In this document: positions 13,393 through 29,825 of the stretch, piece after piece
Numbering within the stretch: position 1 is the first letter of the stretch
Layout: every line of letters starts with the position of its first letter
Position numbers and translations under genes: made by a program
Source: Styela clava
Taxonomy: Eukaryota > Chordata > Ascidiacea > Stolidobranchia > Styelidae
DNA: 64,000 bases
NCBI RefSeq assembly: GCF_964204865.1
Contig: NC_135264.1
Span: 5,982,001-6,046,000, forward strand
Reading direction: 5' to 3'
Notes under the pieces: model-generated
What the model saw: only the letters and a program-made list of their open reading frames with translations
What the model was told of the DNA's origin: nothing
The model's database searches: none

Positions 13393-13475
13393 GCAGGCCA
13401 TTACAGCATTACTGGCTACATACGTTGGTTTGTGTTTTTAATTTGCTGCCGTGGTAATCCAACTCAAAACAAGGG

Positions 13476-13681
13476 GGTCTTACTACTTACTGAATACAGC
13501 GCGAAACACCGCAAAGAGCGCAAAACAGCGCAAAAGAGCGCGAAACAGCGCAAAATAGCGCGAAACAGCGCAAAACGGAGGAAAACAGCGCGAGCCCTCT
13601 GTTTTGCGCTGTTTCGCGCTCTTTTGCGCTGTTTCGCGCTCTTTGCGGTGTTTCGCGCTGTATTCAGTAAGTAGTAAGACC
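13476..13681. repeat. Near-perfect 206-bp palindrome of the decamer repeat
   Basis: The sequence from GGTCTTACTACTTACTGAAT to its exact inverse at 13681 reads the same on both strands through most of its length. The arms consist of the AGCGCRAAAC decamers, with an asymmetric extra stretch before the centre near 13590. It could extrude as a long hairpin. A diverged partial copy of the left arm occurs at about 12466-12486, suggesting a mobile foldback family nested in the larger element. Confidence 0.85.
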
Positions 13682-14268
13682 GGTGATGGGTACGGTACCG
13701 TACCAGGGTACGGTACGATAGATCAGTATCGTATTCTACGGTACAGAAGTATCGAATCCTATTTAGACAGTAATAGTTGGCACTAAAACAAACACAACAC
13801 ATACATTATGACATTTGCAAACCCAAATCTGCATATCGCCCAACTATCCTGCTTCCGGTACGGTAACAATAACAACTGACGATAACCAACAAACGGACAA
13901 AGAGCATCGCTCAAAGTCCAATTTTACAAGTCAAAAGACAAAGAATCGGATGGCGTGATAATTCACGTGATTGAATACCGCCTCTTATTGGCTGCTGTCT
14001 TTTAGCAGTGTGCGCACGCAGTGTTATATACTGCCCCGCCCCCAATGCCTGTAATATTTACCGTTTTTTTTTCGTAAAATCCGTTACCGACTCATTTTTG
14101 TAATTTTTTACCCACAAAATGAGGGGAAAATTTACCGAACATTTCTTAGAGATTTTAACTATAGTTAAAATGTATCTTCGAGTATCGTTGAGTATATTTT
14201 ACAAAACGTTTTATTCAATTGAATAAAAATATACTTATATTATATATTACAGATAAATTAACAGTAAA

Positions 14269-16783
<2,515 letters not shown>

Positions 16784-17493
16784 ACGAATTTTATATGGTT
16801 TACATATAATATCCATTAGCCAGCATTTGTAAAATATATACTTTACAACAATATTAATAATAACTTATACAAATCGAGAGTTTTTTTATGATGGATATAT
16901 TAAATAGATTCATAAAGATTTCTTGATATACTCTAGCTTTTTTATATTAACAATAGCTAGTTTATCGCATATCGTTTTGTCGCTCTTCCAATGCAAATGA
17001 TATTGCAATGTTTGCAGAAGTTCAAGCTAAGTAATGGACTATGACGTGATCAATCAATATTAATATTGACAAATTGCAATAAATTTATATATATATATAT
17101 ATATATATGATCTGCAAACGTTGAAGGGAAGTTTTGGAAAATTATTTGCGCCTGGCCGATAATCTTTTTTTGTATATTGCATAATGGGCATGCCATTTCG
17201 TTTGTTCCACAAAAAGCCACGTTCCTCAAATTGCTTTGAAATATGACATAAAAAGGATATCAACTGGGCCATCGTATCAGAGTGTGACGCTTTCAATTCA
17301 TCAAAAATAGGTGTGAGCAGTTTTGAGAGGAAAATTCATTATTTTTTTCATATATTGACTTAAATCTTACGTTAAAGGACTATTTGGCATCCCTGATAAT
17401 TAAAGGTAACATTACGGAACGGGTACCCAAACCAATAATACGGTCACAGTATATTGAATACATTGATCTAAGCGTGCAATCTTACTACAAATC
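16784..17493. other. 3' flank of ficolin-like copy 2, paralogous to 3' flank of copy 3
   Basis: There is no gene here. About 16960-17340 matches about 25413-25840, sharing GTCTGGCCGATAATCTTT-like and CTGGGCCATCGTATCAGA-like strings. The duplication unit therefore included sequence at least 1.7 kb beyond the stop of copy 3. A (TA)n run lies at about 17087-17108. Confidence 0.65.
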
Positions 17494-17501
17494 TATTACG
17501 G

Positions 17502-17926
17502 CAGGGGTCGGCAACCTTTTGTCGCTCGTGGGCCAAAATTAAGGTTGCAAGTCATTGGCGGGCCGCACATATTTTTAGAAAGTTGAAAAATCGAACGGAT
17601 GATACTCTTTTATCATAAAAATTAAGCAGTGATACATCTCTCGAATAGAATATAGATTTATTTCCTCATTGCATCTCATAAAATTCCATTTGAATATTTT
17701 CGGCGCCATTGAACCCTTTGCACTTAGCATCAACTTTTCTGCGTTTTGTTGCCATTTGCTTAATTATAATTAAATTATATGCTCAATAAACGAGTAATTG
17801 TGAATTATATAATCGTTAGGTTATAATACAAAAAATATATTTGTCAAAACGAATGTTTTGTTACCATAATTTAGTGAAGCGTCGCGGGCCGAATCCGGCC
17901 CGCGGGCCGTAGGTTGCCGACCCCTG
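17502..17926. mobile_element. hAT-type MITE with perfect 8-bp target duplication
   Basis: The ends are CAGGGGTCGGCAACCT and AGGTTGCCGACCCCTG, exact inverted repeats of the type common in hAT MITEs. Both sides carry the 8-bp duplication TATTACGG (17494-17501 and 17927-17934). The 425-bp interior has no coding frame. The intact ends and duplication suggest a fairly recent insertion. Confidence 0.93.
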
Positions 17927-17934
17927 TATTACGG

Positions 17935-19139
17935 CATAATACTTGTTTCGTTTCTCTTATTATACCGTGATACTCAAGTAACATACTATCATTTTTTGAC
18001 CACGTTGAGATGAATTGAATTGAAAAATAGGTTACCTAACAAAAATTATACCCGCTATTAATGCGTTACCTTTTAGTTTAATTGCGATAATTGACAAACG
18101 AAGCGTTGGCAAGTGGATATGAAATTGACGAAGGCTTGGGGAATGCGCCGAAACATTCAGTGATTTCTTCAATTTGTCTCCCGCACTTTACACAGCGCCG
18201 GGGGATTTCTCAATGCTTCCTATGCTTCCGAAATGCACTCAGGCTTGAATCCTACGAATACTCCGACACTTTTTCAGGCAAATTATACAAAATCTCATAT
18301 AACTATAGCCACTGAAACAACGCCATCCAATCGTTCTCATGACTATGTTTTACGTTTTAATTTTATTTATTATCAAACCAGATATATGTAATCATTTCCT
18401 AATTCCAGACGTAAGTCCACTTTCGCAGTTTTGCAAAAAGAAAAAATGAGCACTGGATAAATCATCAATAATAATTGTAAACAAGACGTCCAATGCTAAC
18501 GAGTACAGCAAAATCTGAAGTTTCGAGGAAATGGGTAGGTAATTGGAAGTTAATTGCATCCTGTTGAAATTAGGTTTGGCTTTATTGGAAAGTTTAATTT
18601 GAGTTTTTAGAAGTCAGCTTGTTATATTTTAAATGAAATTCGCTAGGTAGGCAAATGTATCTAAATTTCATAAACCCCTTCATTGATAACCAAATATTAA
18701 AGCAATTGCTAAGTGCTTGTCAATCATCTTTTTTGATTGAGAATTGGAACCAAATCACGCCCAGCCGTGCAGTTTCACGAATGCACAATCTTGCCAAGTC
18801 TGTATAGAACCCTCAGAAAATTTGGTGTTTTACAAAACTACAAAATCTTCATTAAACAAAGATGCGATCTGCGGTCAACCCAGTTATTCGTATCTGGCCC
18901 TCCTGTATGGGAGGTTGTACAACCCTGAAATAGAGCATAGCTTCATGAGTATAAGCATTTTCCTTATAGAAAGAAGATATTTTTGAGCAAAGGGCATCTT
19001 AGCATGACGCAACAATTTTACGAATGTCGTCGTCTTGCCGATAGACTAGGATTCTTAGAATGGACTCAGCCTTTGTAGCGAAGTCTTTCGCAAGGCATTG
19101 CACGCTAAACGAATGGCTCACACTTCCACGTGTCCCATG
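17935..19139. other. Intergenic sequence between copies 2 and 3
   Basis: No gene is recognised. The block 18736-18860 is paralogous to 5740-5850 (shared GCCGTGCAGTTTCACGAA). The rest is AT-rich single-copy sequence as far as I can see. Confidence 0.5.
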
Positions 19140-19510
19140 CAGAGTTGGATCAATTGTAATTTGTAATCGATGTAATTAATTACAGTTTTTCGTGTAATTG
19201 TAATGTAATTGAGGCATTTTCATTCTGTGTAACTGTAATTTGCTAAAATTTTGGCTCAATTACACTTTCAATTAGACCAGGGGTCACCAAACTACGCCGT
19301 CCTTTCATCTGGCCCGCAATGACACGAAAAGGGCGAAATATTTTTCCAAGGATTGTTTTGCGAGAATCGCCTTCCTTTTTTATTTCGTAGCATTAGTCAA
19401 TCAGCAAGATCCGAAAAAGTGACGTAACAATATGCCTTTTCGCATCCGTTAAGACACTCAGACAGTTTTTCAGTCGTGGTCGTAAACAATACCTCATTTT
19501 GTGATTTCGA

Positions 19511-19729
19511 ATGCTATTCGATAGTTTGCATTTTGACGAAAACCCATTAATGCATTGGAAGAAAAAATCAGAAGAATTTCCCAGGCTTGCTTCTTTAGCC
19601 AAGAATTATTTGGGACTAACATCAACATCAGTCCCTTCAGAAAGAATAAATTTATTGGGGTCAGAAACTTTTCGCGGCCTAATTTTCATCCAGTGCAATC
19701 CAACAGTTTTTAAGCAAGTGAAACTGTAA
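19511..19729 (+). pseudogene. hAT transposase C-terminal dimerisation-domain fragment
   Basis: The translated stretch contains NPLMHWKKKSEEFPRLASLA and then YLGLTSTSVPSER, matching the conserved W-K...FP-LA-LA...YL...ATSVPSER signature of the hAT family C-terminus. Nothing of the catalytic RNase-H-like domain is seen upstream. It is a dead fragment belonging to the element whose end is at 19279, nested in the larger hAT-type insertion. Confidence 0.8.
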
Positions 19730-19739
19730 ATACGAATCA

Positions 19740-20125
19740 AAATATACTAGTCAGGTTAGTGGCCACAATGATCGTTTTGACAAAAACTTTTGGTATTTTG
19801 TGTTGTTGTTCTTGTTCTTTGACATAGTTATTGAAAAGTCGCTTTTCTCTTCGATTACTGGACCAAATGCTTTGTGAAATTTTCAGTGGTTGAAGATGGA
19901 ATTTTTTTCTAGAAGGATATTACTTTTTTCATTTCTAAATTTCGTATAAAATCGGATATTTCGTCCAAGATTTTGCTGTATTATTTTATTCATGGGAACA
20001 CTGGCTGTCTGATTTGATTCTTGCTACGCGAAACTCGGAATTTTTCTGAGGGTATCGGCAGCGTCAAGGGTAAAAACTGCTTCACTCTGTGTAACGTGTC
20101 CATATATTTGAGCATTGCTTTGTTG
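19740..20125 (+). repeat. Copy a of a dispersed repeat containing an exon-like MEFFSRR module
   Basis: This copy shares GAAATTTTCAGTGGTTGAAG followed by an ATG-containing block (MEFFSRR) and the end string GTAACGTGTCCATATATTTG with copies at about 35180-35560 (minus) and 47128-47424 (plus). In this copy the frame after MEFFSRR stops after 16 residues. Confidence 0.65.
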
Positions 20126-20439
20126 TAATTGTAAATGTATTTGTAAATGTAATTTGATATTTTTTGCACGGAGTAATTTTGATGTGATTGAAAAATTTAA
20201 GGGAGTAATTGTAATGGTATTTGTAATTCAACTGAATTATTGTAATTGATCCAACTCTGGTCCCATGTTGATGGTGCTGCATAAGTCAATATAGATGAAG
20301 CTACCTCATTTTCATCACAGCCTTTTCAAACAATTTTTTTAACAAATCTCTGAAGTCTGAACAAACAACCTATACCACTGAAGAATGGTTAATTAAAAAA
20401 GAATATCTTTTTCAGACGGGGAAACATTGATTTTAAAAA

Positions 20440-21882
20440 ACAACGTAGTTTTCAAAAGTAGTCATATTCTATTTAGATAGGACTGGAAATAAGTAATCAG
20501 TAAATCGTTCTAAGATGATCACGGGCCATTCCAGGTAATATTCCCTATTCTAATTTACACTTACCCAATAATTATTAATTTGCACAAATTTTTTCTGGTG
20601 GTCTCTAATTTAAAATAATAAAATGCATGGACGTCACCAAGAAATCCTAACAAATACAAAATCAAAAATATGATTGTTGGTGATAATTGTACGATAATGA
20701 TAAGTTCAGAATTAGTTGGCAGTTGAAATATATTGGTCATATACCTATAATTAAATGACACTAATTAGTATATTCGGGAGGTAGTGCCGAAGGTTTCAAA
20801 TTACCATATTTCCCGTCCACTGAACTCGAAATTATGGCATTTAGGGTTATACTTGATTTTCGTATCCATATGATTATAGTACTTCCTGTTACGAAGTACT
20901 TTTCCAGTTACATCTTGCTAGTTACTAGACTGTTTCGATGTGTTACTTCGGCAAATTTACATGAAAATGCTGTAAATAATAACGTAACAAGCCCAGTTTT
21001 CATATTATCACCCGTGAATTCAGGCAATGCCGTTTTCTGCTGCGCCTTTAACACCAACAGCTGTAACTGACTCATTCAGTCCTGTTACGGTCAAATTGTT
21101 TTCTTTAAAATTCTAAGTTATGTAGAAAAGTTAGTTATTGTAAGAAATTGAAACGTTCGCTTTGTAGCCTTGTAGGTCACAAGTTTCTGCCACTTCCTAT
21201 CTCAAAAACATTCGAATTGTATTTGGCAGTATGAACGAGGAAGCTGTATTATGGAAACACGTCCACTCAACTCATTGGCCACGATGTGCTATCCGCAATG
21301 AGATATTTACTGTCTCCAAACGGCATTCGACGTCACTTTCAGAAGACCATTATATATATTGAATCTAACATTACGTTCTATTCAGTAGGATGTTTTTAAA
21401 AACAAAAACTGGCATACTGTGAAGCAGTTTAATGACCGAAATGCAAAGATTAGAATAACGTCATGGTGTGTTTACCGCCCGGGGGATAAGCTAAAGCGAA
21501 CGAAAGGCATTCGAAACTTGAAGTACCAACTTTCATAAACAGCTGAGAACGTGTAGTAGAATTAGTAATCAGACATCCATCCTGGGTAAAACAGGATAAC
21601 AATATCCAGCGCATTGTATGCTTTAATATTCATTATAAATACAGTTCAAGTTGTATTTGTCAATTAACAAGGAATAGTAATCCAGAATTCAAGTCACAAT
21701 CATGATATATGAATTTTAGATAGCAATAAGTGTAGCAGGAAGTACACAGGCGTATTTTTAGGGAAATATTCAATCAAATATAGATTACTGATTTGAATAC
21801 CTCTGTATATTGCTAACTATATTTCTACAAAACGTGTTGTTCAATTGGATGAATATATATTTCCATTATCAGATATATTAAA
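20440..21882 (+). promoter_or_regulatory. Conserved 5' flank of the intact ficolin-like gene
   Basis: About 1.3 kb here is paralogous to about 7440-8760 upstream of copy 2. An AG acceptor at 21871-21872 lies 10 bases before the start codon, matching acceptors at the same place in the other two copies. The transcript therefore probably begins in a non-coding exon within this flank. I cannot identify a TATA box or the donor with confidence. Confidence 0.4.
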
Positions 21883-24084
<2,202 letters not shown>

Positions 24085-26640
24085 ACTACAAACTTACTAC
24101 ATTCATGAAGTAAATTTACACATATATAGTAGACATGATTTAATTTAGTATATTCAACGAAAGCACGCAAAAAAGAAAAAAAAAATGAAAACTTAGAAAT
24201 CAGAGAAGGGGCATAAGGAAATTTAAAAAGTGTTAACACTAGCAAATCTCATGAACCACACAAAGTTATATAAACAACAATTCTTTACTTTTGATGACAT
24301 CATTACACAAAATTTCATATAGAAAACCGAATCCCATAGAGTCCACAGACACTTTAAAGATAAATAAAAAGAGAAAGCCTTGTGAAGACAACAACGGTCT
24401 TTTTTACCAATGAAAATTTCTCAGCAATTGTTCCAACAACAGCATGAATAATAACAAAACGACCCTAAGGTCCACATCGTACCCAAAATCGCATCGTAAA
24501 CAACATAGTTCGATGATTGAGCATATATATGGTCTTTGATTGAGAGAGGTTAACAGTGACAAAGAGCGACTTTGAGCGACATAAGTGAAGCATTGATAAT
24601 GACGTCATCAGTGTCATCTTACACCCGCTTTCTTGGAGAAATAGCAACAATATCTACACATGTAAATACAACAGTAAGTCACATTATAGAAATGTTAATT
24701 GGGATTGTTCACTCCAAGTATACAACAATTTGTCATCAATCAGCATAGGATATGTCCCTCAAATGGCTGTATAAGTATATTCGGACGCATATCACGTTTG
24801 TATGTACACCAAATAAATGAATGTATATTGAATTGACTATACGTAGACATTGGTTGTATATGCATATGATTTGACTTAGATATTCGCATCGAATAAACAC
24901 ATTCATTTGTATATAGAGTTGACTATACATACGTATGGCATCGGCTTATTATGTCCATGACTTAAATAGCTGTAGGCCTATGAGTATATTGAGTTGACTA
25001 TATATAGATATATACATATAACTAACATTGTCTGTGTATGTACATTACATGAATGAACGTATACAGTATGTATATTCAATTGGCTGCATATGCATAGGAG
25101 ATAAGCTATGTATGTACATTATCCAAATGGCTGTATTTGTGTATTAGGTTTTCTGTTTATGCATATAACATTGACTGCATATGCACACTTAGTTGGCTCT
25201 GTATGTATATGAGTTAGCGGTATATGCATATTTTGGCTGTATATGTATAGCACGTTTCCAACCTCACTCGCTTGAATGGACGTCAGCCCATTTGTCAGAA
25301 TTGTGTAATTTTTATTAGCTGAACTCTATACATATATCTGTAACGCAACATTTTATTACACAAGCATGTGACGGATTTTCATTGCCAAAAAGTTTAGTTA
25401 GAGTTATTACCAAAGGCTAGTTCATCGCATCGCATCGTTTTTTCTCTCCTTCGAAACGATTGATCTTGCAATGTTTGCAGCAGTTGAAGCGTGGTAATGG
25501 AATATCACGTGATCTCGGGCATCGTGCGTCTTGAAGGAGAAATCTGATATTTAACGACTGCAATAAATTTGTATATAAATGTTCTATAAACGATGAAGCG
25601 AAGTTTTTGAAAATTATTTGCGTCTGGCCGATAATCTTTCTCTGTATATTGCATAATAGTCTTGTCACATTTCTTTGGTGTCACAACAAGCTACGTATTT
25701 TAAATTACTCTGAAATATGATATAAAAAATAAAGGATATCAACTGGGCCATGTCGTATCAGAATGTGACGCTTGCAATTTTTAACCTAAATAGGCGTGAG
25801 CAGTTTTGAGAGAAAAATTACAGTACTTCCCTATATGTTGACAAGCATTAAGAAATCATATAGCACGGATAATTTTTTTTTTTAGATGCAAAGAAATTTC
25901 AAAAGAACGTAACACACGCATTTAATTCGATGGTATTAATCATGATAACAAGTAACCTATTTTAAAAGATTCAAATCCCGTTTACTAAGACAATTCAGGA
26001 AAATGTAAAATGCCATAAAGGTCCTAGATCCTCGGCTCTAGCTCCTTAAAAGCAACACGGCTTTCGCCACCAACCCAAATAATGCATGTCGCGGGAACAT
26101 TTATATATATATATATGACTTACCATATTCCTTGTCGACGGTGTTGGTAATCGAGCAGTAGACTGCGTTTGAGTAGAGTTGTAGCTCATTATACGTTCAA
26201 CGAAGAAAAATATCACTGGGCCACTGTATTTTACTAAATAGCCCATGGGTTTTAGATACTGAAAAAATGTTGTCTTTCTGTAATATGTTTTCTGGGAGGA
26301 ACCGCAATTTCCCAAGTTTGCCCCAAAATGGAAGAATATCAAGCTATCGACTGGGACAGGGACAGGTAACCTTGGAAATAGATCAATAACTTAGTTTCAT
26401 TATTCCTTACAGAACTAAATATGAAATTCATTATAATTAAGTTATAAAGACTGAAATCTTTTAAATAATTTTTTTTCAATAATACAAATTTCTGAATATA
26501 TATGTTAATGTAGGTTCACATGCCCCTTTAAAATCATGTCTCTCATTAATATTCACGTCCGGTGTATAACAATCTATGGAATCAGCGATCGGGTACGACA
26601 TAAAAAAACAAAATATTATAGGCTAGCCTACTGTAGGCCT
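24085..26640. other. Intergenic; degenerate TG/TA repeat and duplicated 3' flank
   Basis: No gene is recognised. About 24740-25260 consists of loosely periodic words (TTGACTATA, TGGCTGTATATGCATA) spaced about 30-60 bases, a degenerate tandem repeat. About 25413-25840 is the counterpart of the copy 2 downstream flank. An AATAAA motif at 24363-24368 is a possible distant polyadenylation signal for the lectin gene, but it is 280 bases past the stop and weakly supported. Confidence 0.5.
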
Positions 26641-26689
26641 ACACGTTTTTGCGCTTTGGGCAGATTCGTTTAAAGGGAAAGTACCTGAT

Positions 26690-27769
26690 GGGCTCCGTTA
26701 CAAGCATCGAATTGATGAAAGTGTGTTTATATATTCAGTTCAGCAAAGCTAAAGGAAAATGGTTCGATGGATCCGACATCCCGAATCCCGGCGATACACA
26801 TGAATTCCGGAGGACTTGTCATGACATACATCATTTCAAATTAGTGGAAAATGGAGTTATGTTCAACCTGACTGAGATCGTTCGCGGGTAAACTAGCAGT
26901 AATCTTGACGACCTCTTTAGTATCATTTTCATATGCTTGCTTAAATATTACTTTCCAAAAGGGTATACAAGGATAATACACTGGAGTTTCGGTTACACCT
27001 AATACGAAGAGAGGACGAAACATACGTAATAGATCAACAACTCAGTGAGAGCAAATTTGTATCATATGAATTATAAATATGATCAATAACGTGACACGCA
27101 CATAACACAAGTAGAAATAGTTCCCATTGAATTTATTTTGTAATAATTCTAAACCGTTTTTCATAATTTTTTATCCCAAGCGAGACGCCATCGCACCAAA
27201 TCGCAATTTCAATATTTATTTTATTTTTTAATAAAACTTGATAATGACGTCAAGCGGTACCTATGCTACAAAATTTATCTGAATGATTTCATTTATAAAC
27301 AATGTCCATTCAAACTCGAATCAAATTTGCATCGACGTACCATATTATACCTCTGATGGTGTAGAAATATTACTTGCTTTGTATTCTCAACATTGCTGGA
27401 CATAACCGATTATTGTTCTTTTAGAACCTGCGTTTGTGGCAAAATCGAGGAAGTTGTATTCTGACACCCCGGGTGGTGACGCAACCGGTGATGATATAGA
27501 GACGTGTAAGTAGAAATTGTTGCGCTGATTATGATTATTTTTCACTAATAAATCCCAAGACTTTCCGCTAATATATAAAAAAATCCAAATAATGATATTT
27601 TATTGAGTATTTTCATCCTTCCAATTTGCAATATTAGGAACAAGCTTCACATTATTAGCACTCGCCTATAACAATCATTTCAGATGCAAACAACCTATTC
27701 CGAGGAGAGTATTTCTTCATGACAGATTACGACACCTATTTGTTCATGGGGTTCTGCACACCAATAGGT
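26690..27769 (+). CDS. Lipocalin-like (apolipoprotein-D-type) gene, partial
   Basis: Three exon pieces are visible. The first ends at 26889/26890 and encodes KAKGKWFDGSDIP (the lipocalin G-x-W motif at the start of the barrel), a Cys, and ENGVMFNLTEIVRG. The second, 27426-27506, reads PAFVAKSRKLYS. The third, 27685-27769, reads YFFMTDYDTYLFMGFC, which matches the second lipocalin signature (TDY then Y and C). Exons two and three join in phase (ACG T + AT). The order matches apolipoprotein D: G-W, Cys, ENG, EPA, TDY..C. The junction between exons one and two does not match in phase, so a small exon between them is probably missed. The signal-peptide exon and the C-terminal exons are not found. 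The likely role is binding small hydrophobic ligands in secretions. Confidence 0.62.
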
Positions 27770-28240
27770 AAATATAATAGTGTTACATTGTGATATATAA
27801 AATCAGTACATGCAATATTATAGCAATAACATTTTTCATGATTAATGGGATATTCACACTTCAAAACCCTAGCCCCGACTGTAAAGGGAATTTATAATAT
27901 GTGGAATGCATTTGCCAGTCACAACCAAAAAACAAGTATAGGATGGGAAGATATGTGCTTTGCCCGACAGAAATAAATTTGATTGAGATATACTTTTTTA
28001 CGGTGTATTCACTCCATCAAGTGTTGTATGTTGATTCGTTATTTTATCTTTACAAAACAAACTCACTACATCAAACTATATTTACATATAAAGGGTGTGT
28101 GATATGTCTTTATTGGTGAATTTGTTACTATCAATACCGCAACTAAGCCAAGGGTTGGCGTCCACAAAGTCAACAAACAAATATGCACGTTTCCTTCGCA
28201 GATTCAAAAAATTGAAACTCCTACCTACGTAAATTTTTTG

Positions 28241-28282
<42 letters not shown>

Positions 28283-29825
28283 CCTAATTCACAAATGTTC
28301 ACTTTTTATATGAATTATTTGTTGGTTTGATTTACACTTGCAAATAAATATTACATCATGCTGCAATTCAACTATTCGGATCTTGATAGTTAGAATTGTT
28401 TGTGATTAGCAGCTGTGCAATTATAAAGTTAAACCTAACTTACAATAGTTTAACTTAACAAGCATCGCTGCCAATTTATATATATATATATTGTATATCG
28501 GCGATATGACGAACTCCAAAACATACATGGCTGTAGGCCTCCCTCCAATAGATCATACTTTATATCAGAATGAGGGACCTTCCAATTTTCAACAAAATAA
28601 ACCACGAATTGGCAAAATTAACGCGGACGAAAGGCTTCACGCTCAGTGAATTGAAAACCATGTTCTAATGCAGGGGTCGGCAAACTTGGCCCACGAGCTA
28701 ATTTGTTGCAGCCCTCGAACGACCCGAAATTTTATACATAAAATAAAATTCGATTCTAAATTTATTACTATCTCTACGCGGATTTCTGTGGTATTAAGTG
28801 CTGCTATACAGCGCCTGTTTTTTAAAAATGTCTGGGAAACGGAGGGAGTTCGCAACATAACAGTCTATTAACATAAAAAAATATATATATACCGTACACA
28901 CGATATCAACACGGACACTTTAGTCCGCGACAATAGTAAATCAAGTACAGTTAAGTTGACACAGTACATTCAAATAAAAAAAAAAATTGGTCACTACTAG
29001 TGGACAGCAACGATAGCCTTGTGTTGTACAGATTAAGGTTGAAAAACTAAAATATTCCTTACCATGGCAACGGATTGTACAGGAATAGTGCGAATGAAAT
29101 TCACGTGTATGCCATATGCAGTTTTCATAAACCCTAGAATCTTGTATTACATTTGTGGTTTTGGCAGTACATCAACCTCCATACAGATCTAACAAAAAAT
29201 TTGTGACGTCATGTATCTCTATCCTCATTCAAAATATTGCACCATATGACAACCGCGGCTACACGAATGTATTGAATTCTATTTGGGCAAAGTGTTGTCC
29301 TGCTCTTCTTTTGAGCAGTGTTTTCATAACTTAAATCGATTCAAAAGTTATTGGCCGATTTTGTATATGTTATGTATTGACTTTTCATATATTTTAAGTT
29401 TCCACTAGTTGACGTTGTTCCCCTATTGCATCATTCTTGTAGAGCCTTGTGTGATATTAGTGATTCAGTACACTGTTCTGAGTTTGCTTGCTGAGCGGTG
29501 TTATTGTTTGTTTTCATTAAATTGATGTTTCTGTCAAGTTGGATTCTTGTATAGTTCATTAGGCAGTGCCAGGGACACAACAGTATCCTATATGTTAAAT
29601 GTGTTGTTCGTTTTAACTGTAGACGGGCGTACTTGTATGTTTTTAACTTTGTCTTAAGGCTAAAGCTATGCTCGTATTCTGGGTATCTCTGCATTTTGTT
29701 TATCCTTTTGTTGTAATATTTTATGTTGTTTTATTTTACCAGAAGTAAATTGATTGGTTGATTCTGAAGACCCACGCTGAGTGTCATTTGAGTAAGTTTT
29801 GGCAACTCTAATCGTCAGCTATTAG
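27770..29825. other. No gene seen; repeats and a partial hAT-type end
   Basis: A dispersed repeat shared with 316-430 starts at about 27938. A (TA)n run lies at 28242-28281. At 28671 a CAGGGGTCGGCAAACTTGG end resembles the hAT MITE at 17502, but I find no matching right end, so it is truncated. The rest is AT-rich without recognisable exons. Confidence 0.5.

Larger units (their letters stand above)
8782..14151. mobile_element. 5.37-kb inverted-repeat element inserted upstream of ficolin-like copy 2
   Basis: The left end is CTCTAAGAAATTTTTACCGG and the right end, reversed, is CTCTAAGAAATGTTCGGTAAA shortened; the first 11 bases match exactly. Both subterminal regions are rich in TTTACCGG-like motifs (8790-9110 and 14050-14140). 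The paralogous stretch upstream of copy 3 (about 21770-21880) lacks all of this, so it is an insertion made after the duplication or lost from one copy. I find no clear target duplication. The element holds a minus-strand multi-exon gene (9499-11624) and several nested foldbacks (12.7-13.7 kb). The class is not assigned. Confidence 0.65.
19140..20259. mobile_element. hAT-type element, 1.12 kb, with 8-bp target duplication
   Basis: The left end CAGAGTTGGATCAATTGTAA and the right end ...TGTAATTGATCCAACTCTG are inverted. The 8-bp duplication GTCCCATG flanks both (19132-19139 and 20260-20267). The subterminal regions are built of repeated TTGTAAT words. Inside lie another hAT-type end (CAGGGGTCACCAAACTACG, from 19279), a hAT transposase remnant (19511-19729) and one copy of the GGACACGTCA repeat family. 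It is therefore a composite of nested insertions. Confidence 0.88.

Noticed and set aside
12349-13802. Several Ala-rich, Cys/Phe-rich or Lys/Gln-rich open frames
   Set aside because: They run through the GCGCAAAAC repeat and GC-rich foldbacks on both strands; openness follows from the repeat unit.
20834-21070. 78-codon plus-strand frame
   Set aside because: Lies in the duplicated 5' flank of the lectin gene, and the paralogous stretch at about 7870-8110 does not keep it open.
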